The position numbers and the translations under genes were made by a program. A stretch of 64,000 nucleotides of DNA, taken from assembly GCF_005843985.1 (NCBI RefSeq), contig NZ_CP040463.1:1042001-1106000 (forward strand), given 5' to 3'. How positions within the stretch are numbered: the first letter of the stretch is position 1; each line of letters begins with the position of its first letter. Shown here piece after piece: positions 7,964-15,736 of this stretch. This stretch comes from Caminibacter mediatlanticus TB-2 (lineage in GTDB: Bacteria > Campylobacterota > Campylobacteria > Campylobacterales > Nautiliaceae). Under the pieces are notes generated by a model, which saw nothing but the letters and a program-made list of their open reading frames with translations, did no database searches and had not been told where the DNA came from.

Positions 7964-7969
7964 TATAAT
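7964..7969 (+). promoter_or_regulatory. -10 box of bioA
   Basis: TATAAT in the 94-base gap between the divergent ppiD-like gene and bioA. The bioA ribosome-binding site AAAGGGA follows and the ATG is at 8000. An inverted pair AAAATCCCTTT/AAAGGGATTTT flanks this gap, but it is explained by the two ribosome-binding sites facing away from each other. Confidence 0.5.
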
Positions 7970-7999
7970 AAAAAAAAACTCCACAATAAAGGGATTTTT

Positions 8000-9292
8000 A
8001 TGAAAAATCAAGAAATTTTAGAAAAAGACTTAAAATATAATTGGCACCCATGCACACAAATGAAAGATCACGAATTTTTACCTCTCATTCCTATTAAAAA
8101 AGGAGAAGGTGTTTATTTAGAAGATTTTGATGGAAATAGATATATAGATGCAATTAGCAGTTGGTGGGTTAATTTGTTTGGTCATTGTAATCCTTATATT
8201 AATAAAAAAATAACTGAACAATTAAATACACTTGAACATGTAATTTTTGCAGGATTTACACATATGCCGGCTGTTAAATTAGCTGAGAGAATTTGTAACT
8301 TAACAAAAATGGATAAAGTTTTTTATGCAGATAATGGAAGTAGTGCAGTTGAAGTTGCAATTAAAATGAGCTTTCATTATTGGAAAAATAAAGGAGAAAT
8401 TAGACCTCTATTTTTTAGTTTAGAAAATTCTTACCATGGCGAAACAATAGGAGCATTGAGTGTAGGGGATGTTGGACTTTATAAAGATACTTATAAAGAA
8501 ATTTTAATAAAAAATATTACAATTCCTATACCAAAAGACAAAAGTGAAGAAGAAACAAATAAAGCTTTAAGAAAAGCAAGAAAAATTTTTGAAAAATACC
8601 ACAAACAAACCTCAGCATTTATAATAGAACCATTAATTCAGTGTGCCGGATATATGAAAATGCATTCTGCTAAGTTTGTAAAAGGACTTAAAAATTTGTG
8701 TGAAGAGTTTAATATTCATTTTATTGCTGATGAAATTGCTGTTGGTTTTGGAAGGAGCGGAAGTATGTTTGCTTGCGAACAAGCTAAAATAAAACCAGAT
8801 TTTATGCTTTTAAGTAAAGGACTTACAGGAGGATATTTACCACTTAGCTTATGTCTTACAACAGATGAAATTTATCAAGCCTTTTATTGTGACTATACTG
8901 AACTTAAAGCATTTTTACACTCTCACTCATACACAGCAAACCCACTTGGATGTGCAGCTGCAAATGCTACATTAGATATCTTTGAAAAAGAAAATGTAAT
9001 TGAAAAAAATAAAGAAAAATCAAAATATATTTGGGAAAGTATTCAAAAGTTTAAAGAATTACCAAATGTAAAAGAAATAAGACAAACAGGAATGATAACT
9101 GCAATTGAGATGATTGATTATCCTTGGCAAGAGAGAAAAGGCCTTCAAGTATATGAGTATGGCTTACAAAATGGAGTTTTACTTAGACCTCTTGGCAATG
9201 TTATCTATTTTATGCCTCCTTACATTATAAATAAAGAAGAGATTGACAGGATGATAAATGTAGCATATGAAGGAATTAAAAGGGTTAAATAG
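8000..9292 (+). CDS. bioA: Adenosylmethionine-8-amino-7-oxononanoate aminotransferase
   Basis: This PLP enzyme converts 7-keto-8-aminopelargonate to 7,8-diaminopelargonate in biotin synthesis. The 430-residue length fits. It opens with NWHPCTQMKDHE and has DAISSWWVNLFGHCNP, the BioA-specific double Trp segment that recognises S-adenosylmethionine. YHGETIGALSVGD, ADEIAVGFGRSG and LLSKGLTGGYLPLS (with the PLP-binding Lys) complete the fold type I core. RBS AAAGGGA precedes the ATG. The next gene starts on the base after its stop, so it is co-transcribed with the BT1-family transporter. Confidence 0.95.
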   Translation: MKNQEILEKDLKYNWHPCTQMKDHEFLPLIPIKKGEGVYLEDFDGNRYIDAISSWWVNLFGHCNPYINKKITEQLNTLEHVIFAGFTHMPAVKLAERICNLTKMDKVFYADNGSSAVEVAIKMSFHYWKNKGEIRPLFFSLENSYHGETIGALSVGDVGLYKDTYKEILIKNITIPIPKDKSEEETNKALRKARKIFEKYHKQTSAFIIEPLIQCAGYMKMHSAKFVKGLKNLCEEFNIHFIADEIAVGFGRSGSMFACEQAKIKPDFMLLSKGLTGGYLPLSLCLTTDEIYQAFYCDYTELKAFLHSHSYTANPLGCAAANATLDIFEKENVIEKNKEKSKYIWESIQKFKELPNVKEIRQTGMITAIEMIDYPWQERKGLQVYEYGLQNGVLLRPLGNVIYFMPPYIINKEEIDRMINVAYEGIKRVK

Positions 9293-10807
9293 ATGATAGA
9301 TTTTAAAAACGCTATAAAAAATTCACTTTTAAATCCAATAAAACATTTTAAATTAAGATATTTGCCACTTTTGATGATATATTTTGCTTATGGTGCAAGT
9401 GGTATTAGTGGCGTTGCTGAAACTTTTTGGGTAAAAGAAGAACTTAAACTCTCAGCAACTGCTCTTGTTTCTCTTGGTGTTTGGCTTTCACTTCCTTGGA
9501 GTGTAAAGATGGTTTTTGGTCAGCTTGTTGATAGTGTACCAATTTTAGGCTCTCAAAGAAGAGCTTATGTTTATATTGGAGCAGGGCTTATTACAATTGG
9601 GACAATTTTATTAATTGGTCTTGCAGGAAATTATGATTTTGTAAAATTTACAAGTAAAGAAAATGTATACATTATTTCATCTCTTCTTAGTATAATTGGC
9701 TTTGTATTACAAGATGTTGTTGCTGATGCAATGAGTACAGAAGTTGTAGATAGAAACCAAAGTGAAGAAAAAGTTCAAGAAGAACTTGCTTATGTACAAA
9801 TTTTAGGTAGACTTGCAATCTCACTTGCAGGAGTTATAGTTGCAGGTCTTAGTGGATGGCTTGCTCAAATTTTTAGCTATGAAACAATGTTTAAAATTTC
9901 TTTACTAATCCCCTTAATATCTATAATTGGTGTAACTATTATAAAAATAGATGTAGCAAAGCCTTCTCCTATAAATTGTAAAATTTTATGTGGAGGACTT
10001 ATTTTTGCAGTTTTTATAGTATTAATGGGATATGGAAGTTATCAAGAGTGGCAAAATAAAATTTTAAAATTTATTTTTAAATATTCACAAGAAATTATTG
10101 TTGTTATTAGTTTAATAGTAATTTCATATATGATAAGTCTAATTTTAAAAGATATAGATAAAAAAACAAGAAGTTTTATAATAAAAACTGCAATAGTAAT
10201 TTTTGTATACAGAGCAATGCCAAGTGTTGGGCCAGGTCTTCAATGGTGGGAAATTGATGTATTAGGATTTGATAAAGCTTTTTTTGGGACGCTTTCACAA
10301 ATAGGAGCTATATTATCAATACTTGGAATGTGGCTTTTTAGTGACTTTATTGCTAAAAAACCAGCTCATTATACACTTTTATGGCTTACCATTATTACTA
10401 CAATATTATTTTTACCAATAATAGCGTTATATTATAATATTCCACAAAGTTTAGGAATATCACCAAAAACAGTGGCTTTAATAGATACAGCAATATCTTC
10501 ACCTTTTGCTCAACTTAGTATGATTCCACTTTTAACGCTTATTGCTATATATGCACCTGAGGGAAAAAGAGCTACTTGGTTTGCATTAATGGCAAGTTTA
10601 ATGAATTTAGCCCTAACAACAGGTGGAATTTTTACAAAATATTTAAATGAAGTTTTCCCTGTAAGCAGAAAGATTGTAGAAAATGGTAATATAATAACTC
10701 CAATGGATTATTCAAATCTTGGAATTTTAATGATAATTGTTACAATTTTAAATGTAACAATACCGTTAGTTACAATTTATTATTTAATGATAAGAAACAA
10801 GAATTAA
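9293..10807 (+). CDS. BT1-family (folate/biopterin-type) major facilitator
   Basis: This is an integral membrane protein of 504 residues with about twelve hydrophobic segments. LSLPWSVKMVFGQLVDSVPI and GSQRRAYVYIG near residues 65-95 are the hallmark of the BT1 family of the major facilitator superfamily, whose eukaryotic members carry folate and biopterin. Bacterial members mostly have unknown substrates. It begins on the base after the bioA stop, so it is in the same operon. A role in moving a biotin-related compound or a cofactor is possible but is inferred only from position. Confidence 0.7.
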   Translation: MIDFKNAIKNSLLNPIKHFKLRYLPLLMIYFAYGASGISGVAETFWVKEELKLSATALVSLGVWLSLPWSVKMVFGQLVDSVPILGSQRRAYVYIGAGLITIGTILLIGLAGNYDFVKFTSKENVYIISSLLSIIGFVLQDVVADAMSTEVVDRNQSEEKVQEELAYVQILGRLAISLAGVIVAGLSGWLAQIFSYETMFKISLLIPLISIIGVTIIKIDVAKPSPINCKILCGGLIFAVFIVLMGYGSYQEWQNKILKFIFKYSQEIIVVISLIVISYMISLILKDIDKKTRSFIIKTAIVIFVYRAMPSVGPGLQWWEIDVLGFDKAFFGTLSQIGAILSILGMWLFSDFIAKKPAHYTLLWLTIITTILFLPIIALYYNIPQSLGISPKTVALIDTAISSPFAQLSMIPLLTLIAIYAPEGKRATWFALMASLMNLALTTGGIFTKYLNEVFPVSRKIVENGNIITPMDYSNLGILMIIVTILNVTIPLVTIYYLMIRNKN

Positions 10808-10830
10808 TTAGATTTTAACAAAAAGCTTGA

Positions 10831-10836
10831 TATAAT
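10831..10836 (+). promoter_or_regulatory. -10 box of htpX
   Basis: TATAAT preceded by CTTGA, 32 bases before the htpX ATG. A strong AAGGAGG ribosome-binding site lies at 10851-10857. It gives htpX its own promoter downstream of the bioA unit. Confidence 0.55.
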
Positions 10837-10862
10837 TAGACTAAACTTTTAAGGAGGATAAA

Positions 10863-11744
10863 ATGGCAATTGTTATGCTTATTTTAATGAATATAGCAGT
10901 AATGGCCTCGATTTATTTTTCAATATTTTTAATTGAAATGATTTTTGGTATTAGACTGGACCCACAAAGTATCACTGGCCTTGCAATTCTTGCAGTAATT
11001 GTTGGATTTAGTGGTAGTATTATTTCACTTTTACTTTCTAAATGGATGGCTAAAATGTCAATGGGAGTTAGAATTATTGAAACTCCTCAAAATGAAGCTG
11101 AGAGATGGTTAGTTGAAACAGTTGCAAAATTAGCTAATAAGGCAAATATTCCTATGCCAGAAGTTGGAATATTTGATGGTCCACCAAATGCATTTGCAAC
11201 AGGTCCAAGTAAATCAAATGCATTAGTAGCTGTTTCTACATCTCTTTTTGATATGATGGATACAAAAGAGATTGAAGGAGTTTTAGCTCACGAAATAAAA
11301 CATATTGCAAATGGAGACATGATTACAATGACACTTGTACAGGGTGTTTTAAACTCACTTGTATTTTTTATTTCAAGACTTATAGCTAATATTATAGCTC
11401 CAAAAGATGAAGAAGGAAATCCAAATCCATTTGCATATATAGCAATCAGTTTTGCATTAGAAATTGTATTAAGTATATTTGCAACTATGATTGCAATGTG
11501 GTTTAGCAGATATAGAGAATATAAGGCTGATGCAGGAGCAGTTGAAATTGATGGACCTGAAGGTATTTATTATGCATTAGCAAAACTTGGTCAAATTCCA
11601 AAAGACCAAATTGCATTACCTGCTGAAATGAAAGCTTTTGGTATTGTTGGATTTATTAGTGAACTATTTAGCTCACATCCTCCAATTGAAAAAAGACTTG
11701 AAAATATTAAAAGAGTTGCAAGAGAGTTAGGATATAACATATGA
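10863..11744 (+). CDS. htpX: Membrane zinc metalloprotease HtpX
   Basis: HtpX is an inner-membrane M48 protease that degrades damaged membrane proteins. The 293-residue length is normal. Two N-terminal membrane helices precede the protease domain. The zinc motif is HEIKH in EGVLAHEIKHIANGD, the third ligand is likely E in FSRYREYKADAGAVE, and a second pair of helices follows the HEIKH motif. SSHPPIEKRLENIKR is the typical C-terminal segment. It overlaps the following phosphatase gene by 4 bases (ATGA). Confidence 0.95.
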   Translation: MAIVMLILMNIAVMASIYFSIFLIEMIFGIRLDPQSITGLAILAVIVGFSGSIISLLLSKWMAKMSMGVRIIETPQNEAERWLVETVAKLANKANIPMPEVGIFDGPPNAFATGPSKSNALVAVSTSLFDMMDTKEIEGVLAHEIKHIANGDMITMTLVQGVLNSLVFFISRLIANIIAPKDEEGNPNPFAYIAISFALEIVLSIFATMIAMWFSRYREYKADAGAVEIDGPEGIYYALAKLGQIPKDQIALPAEMKAFGIVGFISELFSSHPPIEKRLENIKRVARELGYNI

Positions 11745-12535
11745 TTCCTTTACAAATAGTTGATGAAAGATTTAAAAAAATATATGAAATTATTTTATCA
11801 GCAGGAGAAATTTTAAAGGAAGGATTTTCTTCTGCTGTTTCTATTCAAGAAAAAGGTATTAAAGACTTAGTTACAGAATATGATATTAGAATTGAGAATT
11901 TTTTAAAAGAAAAATTAAAAAAATTTAATACAAATTTTGTTGCAGAAGAAAGCTTCTTAACATATGATTTTTCAAATTCTTTTATTATTGATCCAATTGA
12001 TGGGACTACTAACTTTGCTCATAAAATTCCTCATACTGCAATAAGTGTTGCTTATTATGAAAATAATAAAGTTATTTATGGATTTGTTTATAACCCTATA
12101 TTAAACGAGTTTTTTTATGCTAAAAAGGGGGAGGGGGCTTATTTAAATGATAAAAAAATTAATGTAAGTAAAATTGATAATTTTCAAAGAAGCCTTATTG
12201 CTACTGGTTTTCCATATTCTTCTGCTGAAAATGAAGAAGATTTAAATTTTGTAATTACAAAACTTAAACATATCTTACCAAGATGCCAAGATATTAGAAG
12301 ACTTGGAAGTGCTGCACTTGATTTATGTTATGTGGCAAGTGGTAGGTATGAGGGATTTTATGAAATTAATTTAAAACCTTGGGATGTGGCTGCTGGAATT
12401 CTTATTTTAGAAGAAGCAGGGGGAATAGTAAGTGATAATTTTGGTGAAGAGTATGATTTGATTGAAAGTAAATGTATTGTTGCAAGCAATGGCTTAATTC
12501 ATGAAAAGTTTATTGAAATTTTAAATAAAAAATAA
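11741..12535 (+). CDS. suhB: Inositol monophosphatase family protein
   Basis: This Mg-dependent phosphatase belongs to the inositol monophosphatase/SuhB family. The 264 residues contain KDLVTEYDIRIE, AEES, IDPIDGTTNFAHKIPH (the DPxDGTxxF metal site), RRLGSAALDLCYVASGRY and WDVAAGILILEEAGG. In Campylobacterota such proteins may act on inositol-1-phosphate, fructose-1,6-bisphosphate or related substrates, so the exact substrate is open. It is translationally coupled to htpX and is the last gene before the capsule locus. Confidence 0.88.
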   Translation: MIPLQIVDERFKKIYEIILSAGEILKEGFSSAVSIQEKGIKDLVTEYDIRIENFLKEKLKKFNTNFVAEESFLTYDFSNSFIIDPIDGTTNFAHKIPHTAISVAYYENNKVIYGFVYNPILNEFFYAKKGEGAYLNDKKINVSKIDNFQRSLIATGFPYSSAENEEDLNFVITKLKHILPRCQDIRRLGSAALDLCYVASGRYEGFYEINLKPWDVAAGILILEEAGGIVSDNFGEEYDLIESKCIVASNGLIHEKFIEILNKK

Positions 12536-12562
12536 TGAAAAATTAATGAAGGTGATTAATAA

Positions 12563-12724
12563 ATGGTTGAGATGAAAAATGCTAATTTTAAAATTGATAA
12601 ATCAAAATGGGAAGCATTTAAAAAAATAGCTAAAATGAAACATTCTGATTCAAGTAAAGAACTTAGAAAGTTAATTGAAAAATACATAGAAGAAAATAAG
12701 GACTTATTAAATAAATTATTTTAA
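12563..12724 (+). CDS. Small ribbon-helix-helix protein
   Basis: This short gene encodes 53 residues starting MVEMKNANFKIDKSKWEAF and ending LLNKLF. A predicted beta strand (NFKI) is followed by two helices (KSKWEAFKKIAKM and SSKELRKLIEKYIEEN) separated by a short turn, the layout of Arc/CopG/MetJ-type ribbon-helix-helix DNA-binding proteins. AAGGTG precedes the ATG by about 6 bases. It lies between the suhB-like gene and kpsM on the same strand, so it may regulate the capsule genes or itself. No toxin partner is adjacent. Confidence 0.7.
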   Translation: MVEMKNANFKIDKSKWEAFKKIAKMKHSDSSKELRKLIEKYIEENKDLLNKLF

Positions 12725-12733
12725 ATATTATGG

Positions 12734-12739
12734 TAGAAT
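12734..12739 (+). promoter_or_regulatory. Possible -10 box of the capsule operon
   Basis: TAGAAT just after the ribbon-helix-helix gene stop, followed by the AGGAGG ribosome-binding site at 12752-12757 ahead of kpsM. It is one mismatch from the consensus. In such AT-rich DNA this is weak evidence, but a promoter is needed at or upstream of this place for the 22-kb operon. Confidence 0.3.
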
Positions 12740-12761
12740 TTTAATAAAAAAAGGAGGTTTT

Positions 12762-13541
12762 ATTACAAAAAAAACGAGAACTTCAATAAAAATTTTTTAT
12801 TCTGTAATAAAAGCATTGTTATTAAGAGAAATTCAAACAAGATTTGGATCTCAAAAATTAGGATACTTTTGGGCAGTTATTGAGCCAATGGCAATGATTA
12901 TTGTGTTTTCAATTATACATTCTCATTTAGGTTCTAAAACTCCTTATAATATGATAATTTTTTTAGCAATAAGTTTTGTTACTTATAATTTATATAAAGA
13001 TATTATTATTATGAATTTAAATAGTTTTCAAAGTAATAAAGCTTTATTTGTGTATAAACAAGTAAAACCATTTGATACTCTCATTAGTAGAACTTTAATT
13101 GAAATAAATATACAAATATTCGTTACCATTATATTATTAATTATAGCTTATTATTTAAATATTGAAATAAAAGTTAAAAATTTATTATATGTTTTACTTT
13201 CTATTATTTGGCTAATTATTTTTTCTTTTTCATTATCGTTATTATTTGCAGTCTTGTCATACTTTTTTGAAAATTTTGCTAAAATTATCAAATTAATTTT
13301 TTTACCAATGTTTTTTATTTCAGGGTTATTTTTTACTGCAAAAGATTTACCTGATTCAATAAGAAATATTTTATTATATAATCCAGTGTTACAATTTGAA
13401 GAAATGATTCATGGATTCTTTTTTTATTCTTTAGATGATAGATATGTAAATTATTTATATTTATTGTTTTGGACAATAATACCATTATTTGTAGGATTAT
13501 GGTTATATAAAAAAAGTGAAAAAAAGATAATTATGTCATGA
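12762..13541 (+). CDS. kpsM: Capsular polysaccharide ABC exporter, permease KpsM
   Basis: KpsM is the membrane part of the ABC exporter that moves capsule across the inner membrane (ABC-2 type, about six helices). ALLLREIQTRFGSQKLGYFWAV is the conserved N-terminal region, and FFISGLFFTAKDLP matches the later conserved part. Family members have residues before ALLLREI, and here the frame is open back to an AGGAGG at 12752-12757, but no ATG, GTG or TTG follows it. The first plausible codon is ATT at 12762 (4 bases after the site); the first standard start is TTG at 12816, which lacks a ribosome-binding site and cuts off the conserved lead. I annotate the ATT start with caution; a lost base in the A run at 12767-12774 is the alternative. 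Confidence 0.85.
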   Translation: MTKKTRTSIKIFYSVIKALLLREIQTRFGSQKLGYFWAVIEPMAMIIVFSIIHSHLGSKTPYNMIIFLAISFVTYNLYKDIIIMNLNSFQSNKALFVYKQVKPFDTLISRTLIEINIQIFVTIILLIIAYYLNIEIKVKNLLYVLLSIIWLIIFSFSLSLLFAVLSYFFENFAKIIKLIFLPMFFISGLFFTAKDLPDSIRNILLYNPVLQFEEMIHGFFFYSLDDRYVNYLYLLFWTIIPLFVGLWLYKKSEKKIIMS

Positions 13542-14647
13542 TTGAACTTAAAAATGTCACAAAATATTTTAAAACTAAAAATGAAAAAAGATATATATTA
13601 AAAAATGTATCACTTACAATCCCAGAGAAAGTAAATGTAGGGATATTAGGTATTAATGGTGCTGGAAAATCAACTCTTTTAAGAATGCTTGGAAAAATTG
13701 ATTTTCCTAATAGTGGAAAAATTATATCTAAAAATTCCTTTTCCTGGCCGTTAGGTCTATCAGGAGGTTTTCAAGGAAGTATGACAGGTAAACAAAATGT
13801 AAAATTTGTCGCAAGAATATATGGTAAAGATGAAAAAGAAATAAAAAAAATAGTTGATTTTGTAAAAAATTTTAGTGAACTTGGAGACTATTTTGATATG
13901 CCAATTAAAACATATAGTAGTGGAATGAAAAGTAGATTAAGTTTTGCTCTAAGTTTAGCTTTTGATTTTGATTATATTTTAATTGATGAAACATTATCTG
14001 TCGGTGATGCAAGATTTAAAGAAAAATCAAAAAAAGCCCTTATGGAAAAAATAAAAGAATCAAATGTATTAATGGTAAGTCATTCTATGGTTGATTTAAA
14101 AAAAATATGTGATGTTGGAATAGTTTTACATGAAGGAAAAATAGAATATTATGATAATATTATAGATGCAATTGATAGGTATAATTATATTAATTTATTT
14201 AATAATGTTAGTAATGAAGATATAATTAATATGTTTTTAAGAGAAAGAGCAAAATTTGATTTAATAGTTAAAGAAAGTTTTTTAATTGAAAATCAAGAAT
14301 GTTATTATTTATATTTTGTCTTGAAATATATTAATAAAATATTAGTTTTTAAATTTCATAATGAATTTTTATGTGCATATATAAATAATACTATAACTCA
14401 ATTATGTAATGATACAAAACTTGATTTAGTAATAGGTCATTTGATAGGTTTTTTTAAAAGATTTAATACTAAATTTATTTTTAATAATTTAATTGATGAG
14501 CATAAAAAAGATTGTTTGCTAAAATGTAAAAAAGTTGAGTTAATAAAAAAAATCAAAAATAATAATTTAGAAATTATTGAAAATGACAATTTAAAAATAA
14601 GAATTTTAAATAAACTTAATAAATTATCCATTATTAAAGGAAATTAA
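13538..14647 (+). CDS. kpsT: Capsular polysaccharide ABC exporter, ATPase KpsT with C-terminal extension
   Basis: KpsT powers capsule export. Visible motifs are Walker A GINGAGKST (38-46), signature YSSGMKSR (126-133), Walker B YILIDE (146-151) and the switch SH at 181-182. The ATPase ends near residue 220, the usual KpsT length. About 145 further residues follow, rich in Ile, Asn, Lys and Cys, with no domain I recognise. Long C-terminal domains in Wzt-type ATPases bind the end of the glycan, but this one does not obviously look like the Wzt beta-sandwich. It overlaps kpsM by 4 bases and abuts kpsE. Confidence 0.92.
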   Translation: MIELKNVTKYFKTKNEKRYILKNVSLTIPEKVNVGILGINGAGKSTLLRMLGKIDFPNSGKIISKNSFSWPLGLSGGFQGSMTGKQNVKFVARIYGKDEKEIKKIVDFVKNFSELGDYFDMPIKTYSSGMKSRLSFALSLAFDFDYILIDETLSVGDARFKEKSKKALMEKIKESNVLMVSHSMVDLKKICDVGIVLHEGKIEYYDNIIDAIDRYNYINLFNNVSNEDIINMFLRERAKFDLIVKESFLIENQECYYLYFVLKYINKILVFKFHNEFLCAYINNTITQLCNDTKLDLVIGHLIGFFKRFNTKFIFNNLIDEHKKDCLLKCKKVELIKKIKNNNLEIIENDNLKIRILNKLNKLSIIKGN

Positions 14648-15723
14648 TGAAAAAAATAAACAAATTACAGTTCTTTTTTATTTTTATATTTATAATAATT
14701 TCTTTTTATATTATATTTATTAAAACTGAACTATATGAGTCTTATTCAAATATTGTAATTAAAAACTTAAATACAAAATCTGCATCTTATGAAGGTATAT
14801 CATTAATTTTACCATCTACTTCTTCCACACAAGATATATATATGATACAATCATATTTACAATCATTTGATGAATTAAGTAAATTAGATAAAAAGTTTAA
14901 ATTAAAAAAATATTATAGTAGTAAAAAAGTTGATTTCATAAATAGATTGTATAAATGGTCTAAAAAAGAAGATTTCTTAAAAAGATATTTAAAAGATTTA
15001 ATTTTTTATTATGATCAAACAACAGGAATTATTACAATTGGTTTTCTTCACTCTAATCCATTAGTTGCATATAAAATCACAAATCAATTGATAAAAGATG
15101 CTAATCAAAAATTAAACAATTATTATAAAATTCTAACAAAAAAACAACTTTCATATATAAAAAAAGAAGTAGAAATTAATAAAAAACTTTTAGAAGAATC
15201 TATTAAAAAATTAGAAAATTTTCAAAACTCTCATAATCTATTAGATCCAACACAAAATGCTCAATCTCAATTTGCTTTATTATCTCAATTACAGTCCCAA
15301 CTAATTAATAAAGAAGCTCAATTAAATGAACTATCACAATATATGAATTCTAAAAGTTTCGAAATTATAAGATTAAAAAATGAAATATTAAATTTAAAAA
15401 AAACAATCAAAAAAATAAAAAATAGTTTAGCTAATCCTAATAAAAAAGCGTTAAATATATTTATTTTTGAATTTGAAAGATTAAAAAATATGGTTGAATT
15501 TAATAAAGAATTATATAAGCAATCTTTAATTCAATATCAACAATTAAAATTAGACTTAAATAAAAATGTAAAAACATTATTAAAAATTACAAATCCATTT
15601 ATACCTGATGACTATAAATATCCACAAAAGTTTAAATCTATTATAACTTTAGCATTAATTTTATTCTTCTTATATGGAATAATTGTTTTAATTAATTCTA
15701 TTATTAAAGAACATATTGATTAA
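14647..15723 (+). CDS. kpsE: Capsule export inner-membrane/periplasmic protein KpsE
   Basis: KpsE is a polysaccharide co-polymerase-type protein linking the inner-membrane exporter to the outer-membrane channel. The 358 residues have one N-terminal membrane helix (about 9-25), a large periplasmic part with a long coiled coil (roughly 160-290, rich in Lys, Glu, Leu and Gln) and a C-terminal membrane helix (about 328-350). The segment ITNPFIPDDYKYPQK just before the last helix is the proline-rich signature of this family. The ATG overlaps the kpsT stop by one base. Confidence 0.85.
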   Translation: MKKINKLQFFFIFIFIIISFYIIFIKTELYESYSNIVIKNLNTKSASYEGISLILPSTSSTQDIYMIQSYLQSFDELSKLDKKFKLKKYYSSKKVDFINRLYKWSKKEDFLKRYLKDLIFYYDQTTGIITIGFLHSNPLVAYKITNQLIKDANQKLNNYYKILTKKQLSYIKKEVEINKKLLEESIKKLENFQNSHNLLDPTQNAQSQFALLSQLQSQLINKEAQLNELSQYMNSKSFEIIRLKNEILNLKKTIKKIKNSLANPNKKALNIFIFEFERLKNMVEFNKELYKQSLIQYQQLKLDLNKNVKTLLKITNPFIPDDYKYPQKFKSIITLALILFFLYGIIVLINSIIKEHID

Positions 15724-15736
15724 AGAAAGGATTATT

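Noticed and set aside
7905-7999. Inverted repeat AAAATCCCTTT/AAAGGGATTTT between the ppiD-like gene and bioA as an operator
   Set aside because: It is fully explained by similar ribosome-binding sites of two divergent genes.
11741-12535. A second CysQ
   Set aside because: The motif is DPIDGTTNF with the SuhB-type C-terminal segment, unlike the DPLDGTKEF of CysQ at 26729-27481.
15716-15736. Upstream TTG start of KpsD
   Set aside because: It would put residues before a normal signal peptide and lacks a ribosome-binding site; ATG at 15737 has AAAGG at the right distance.
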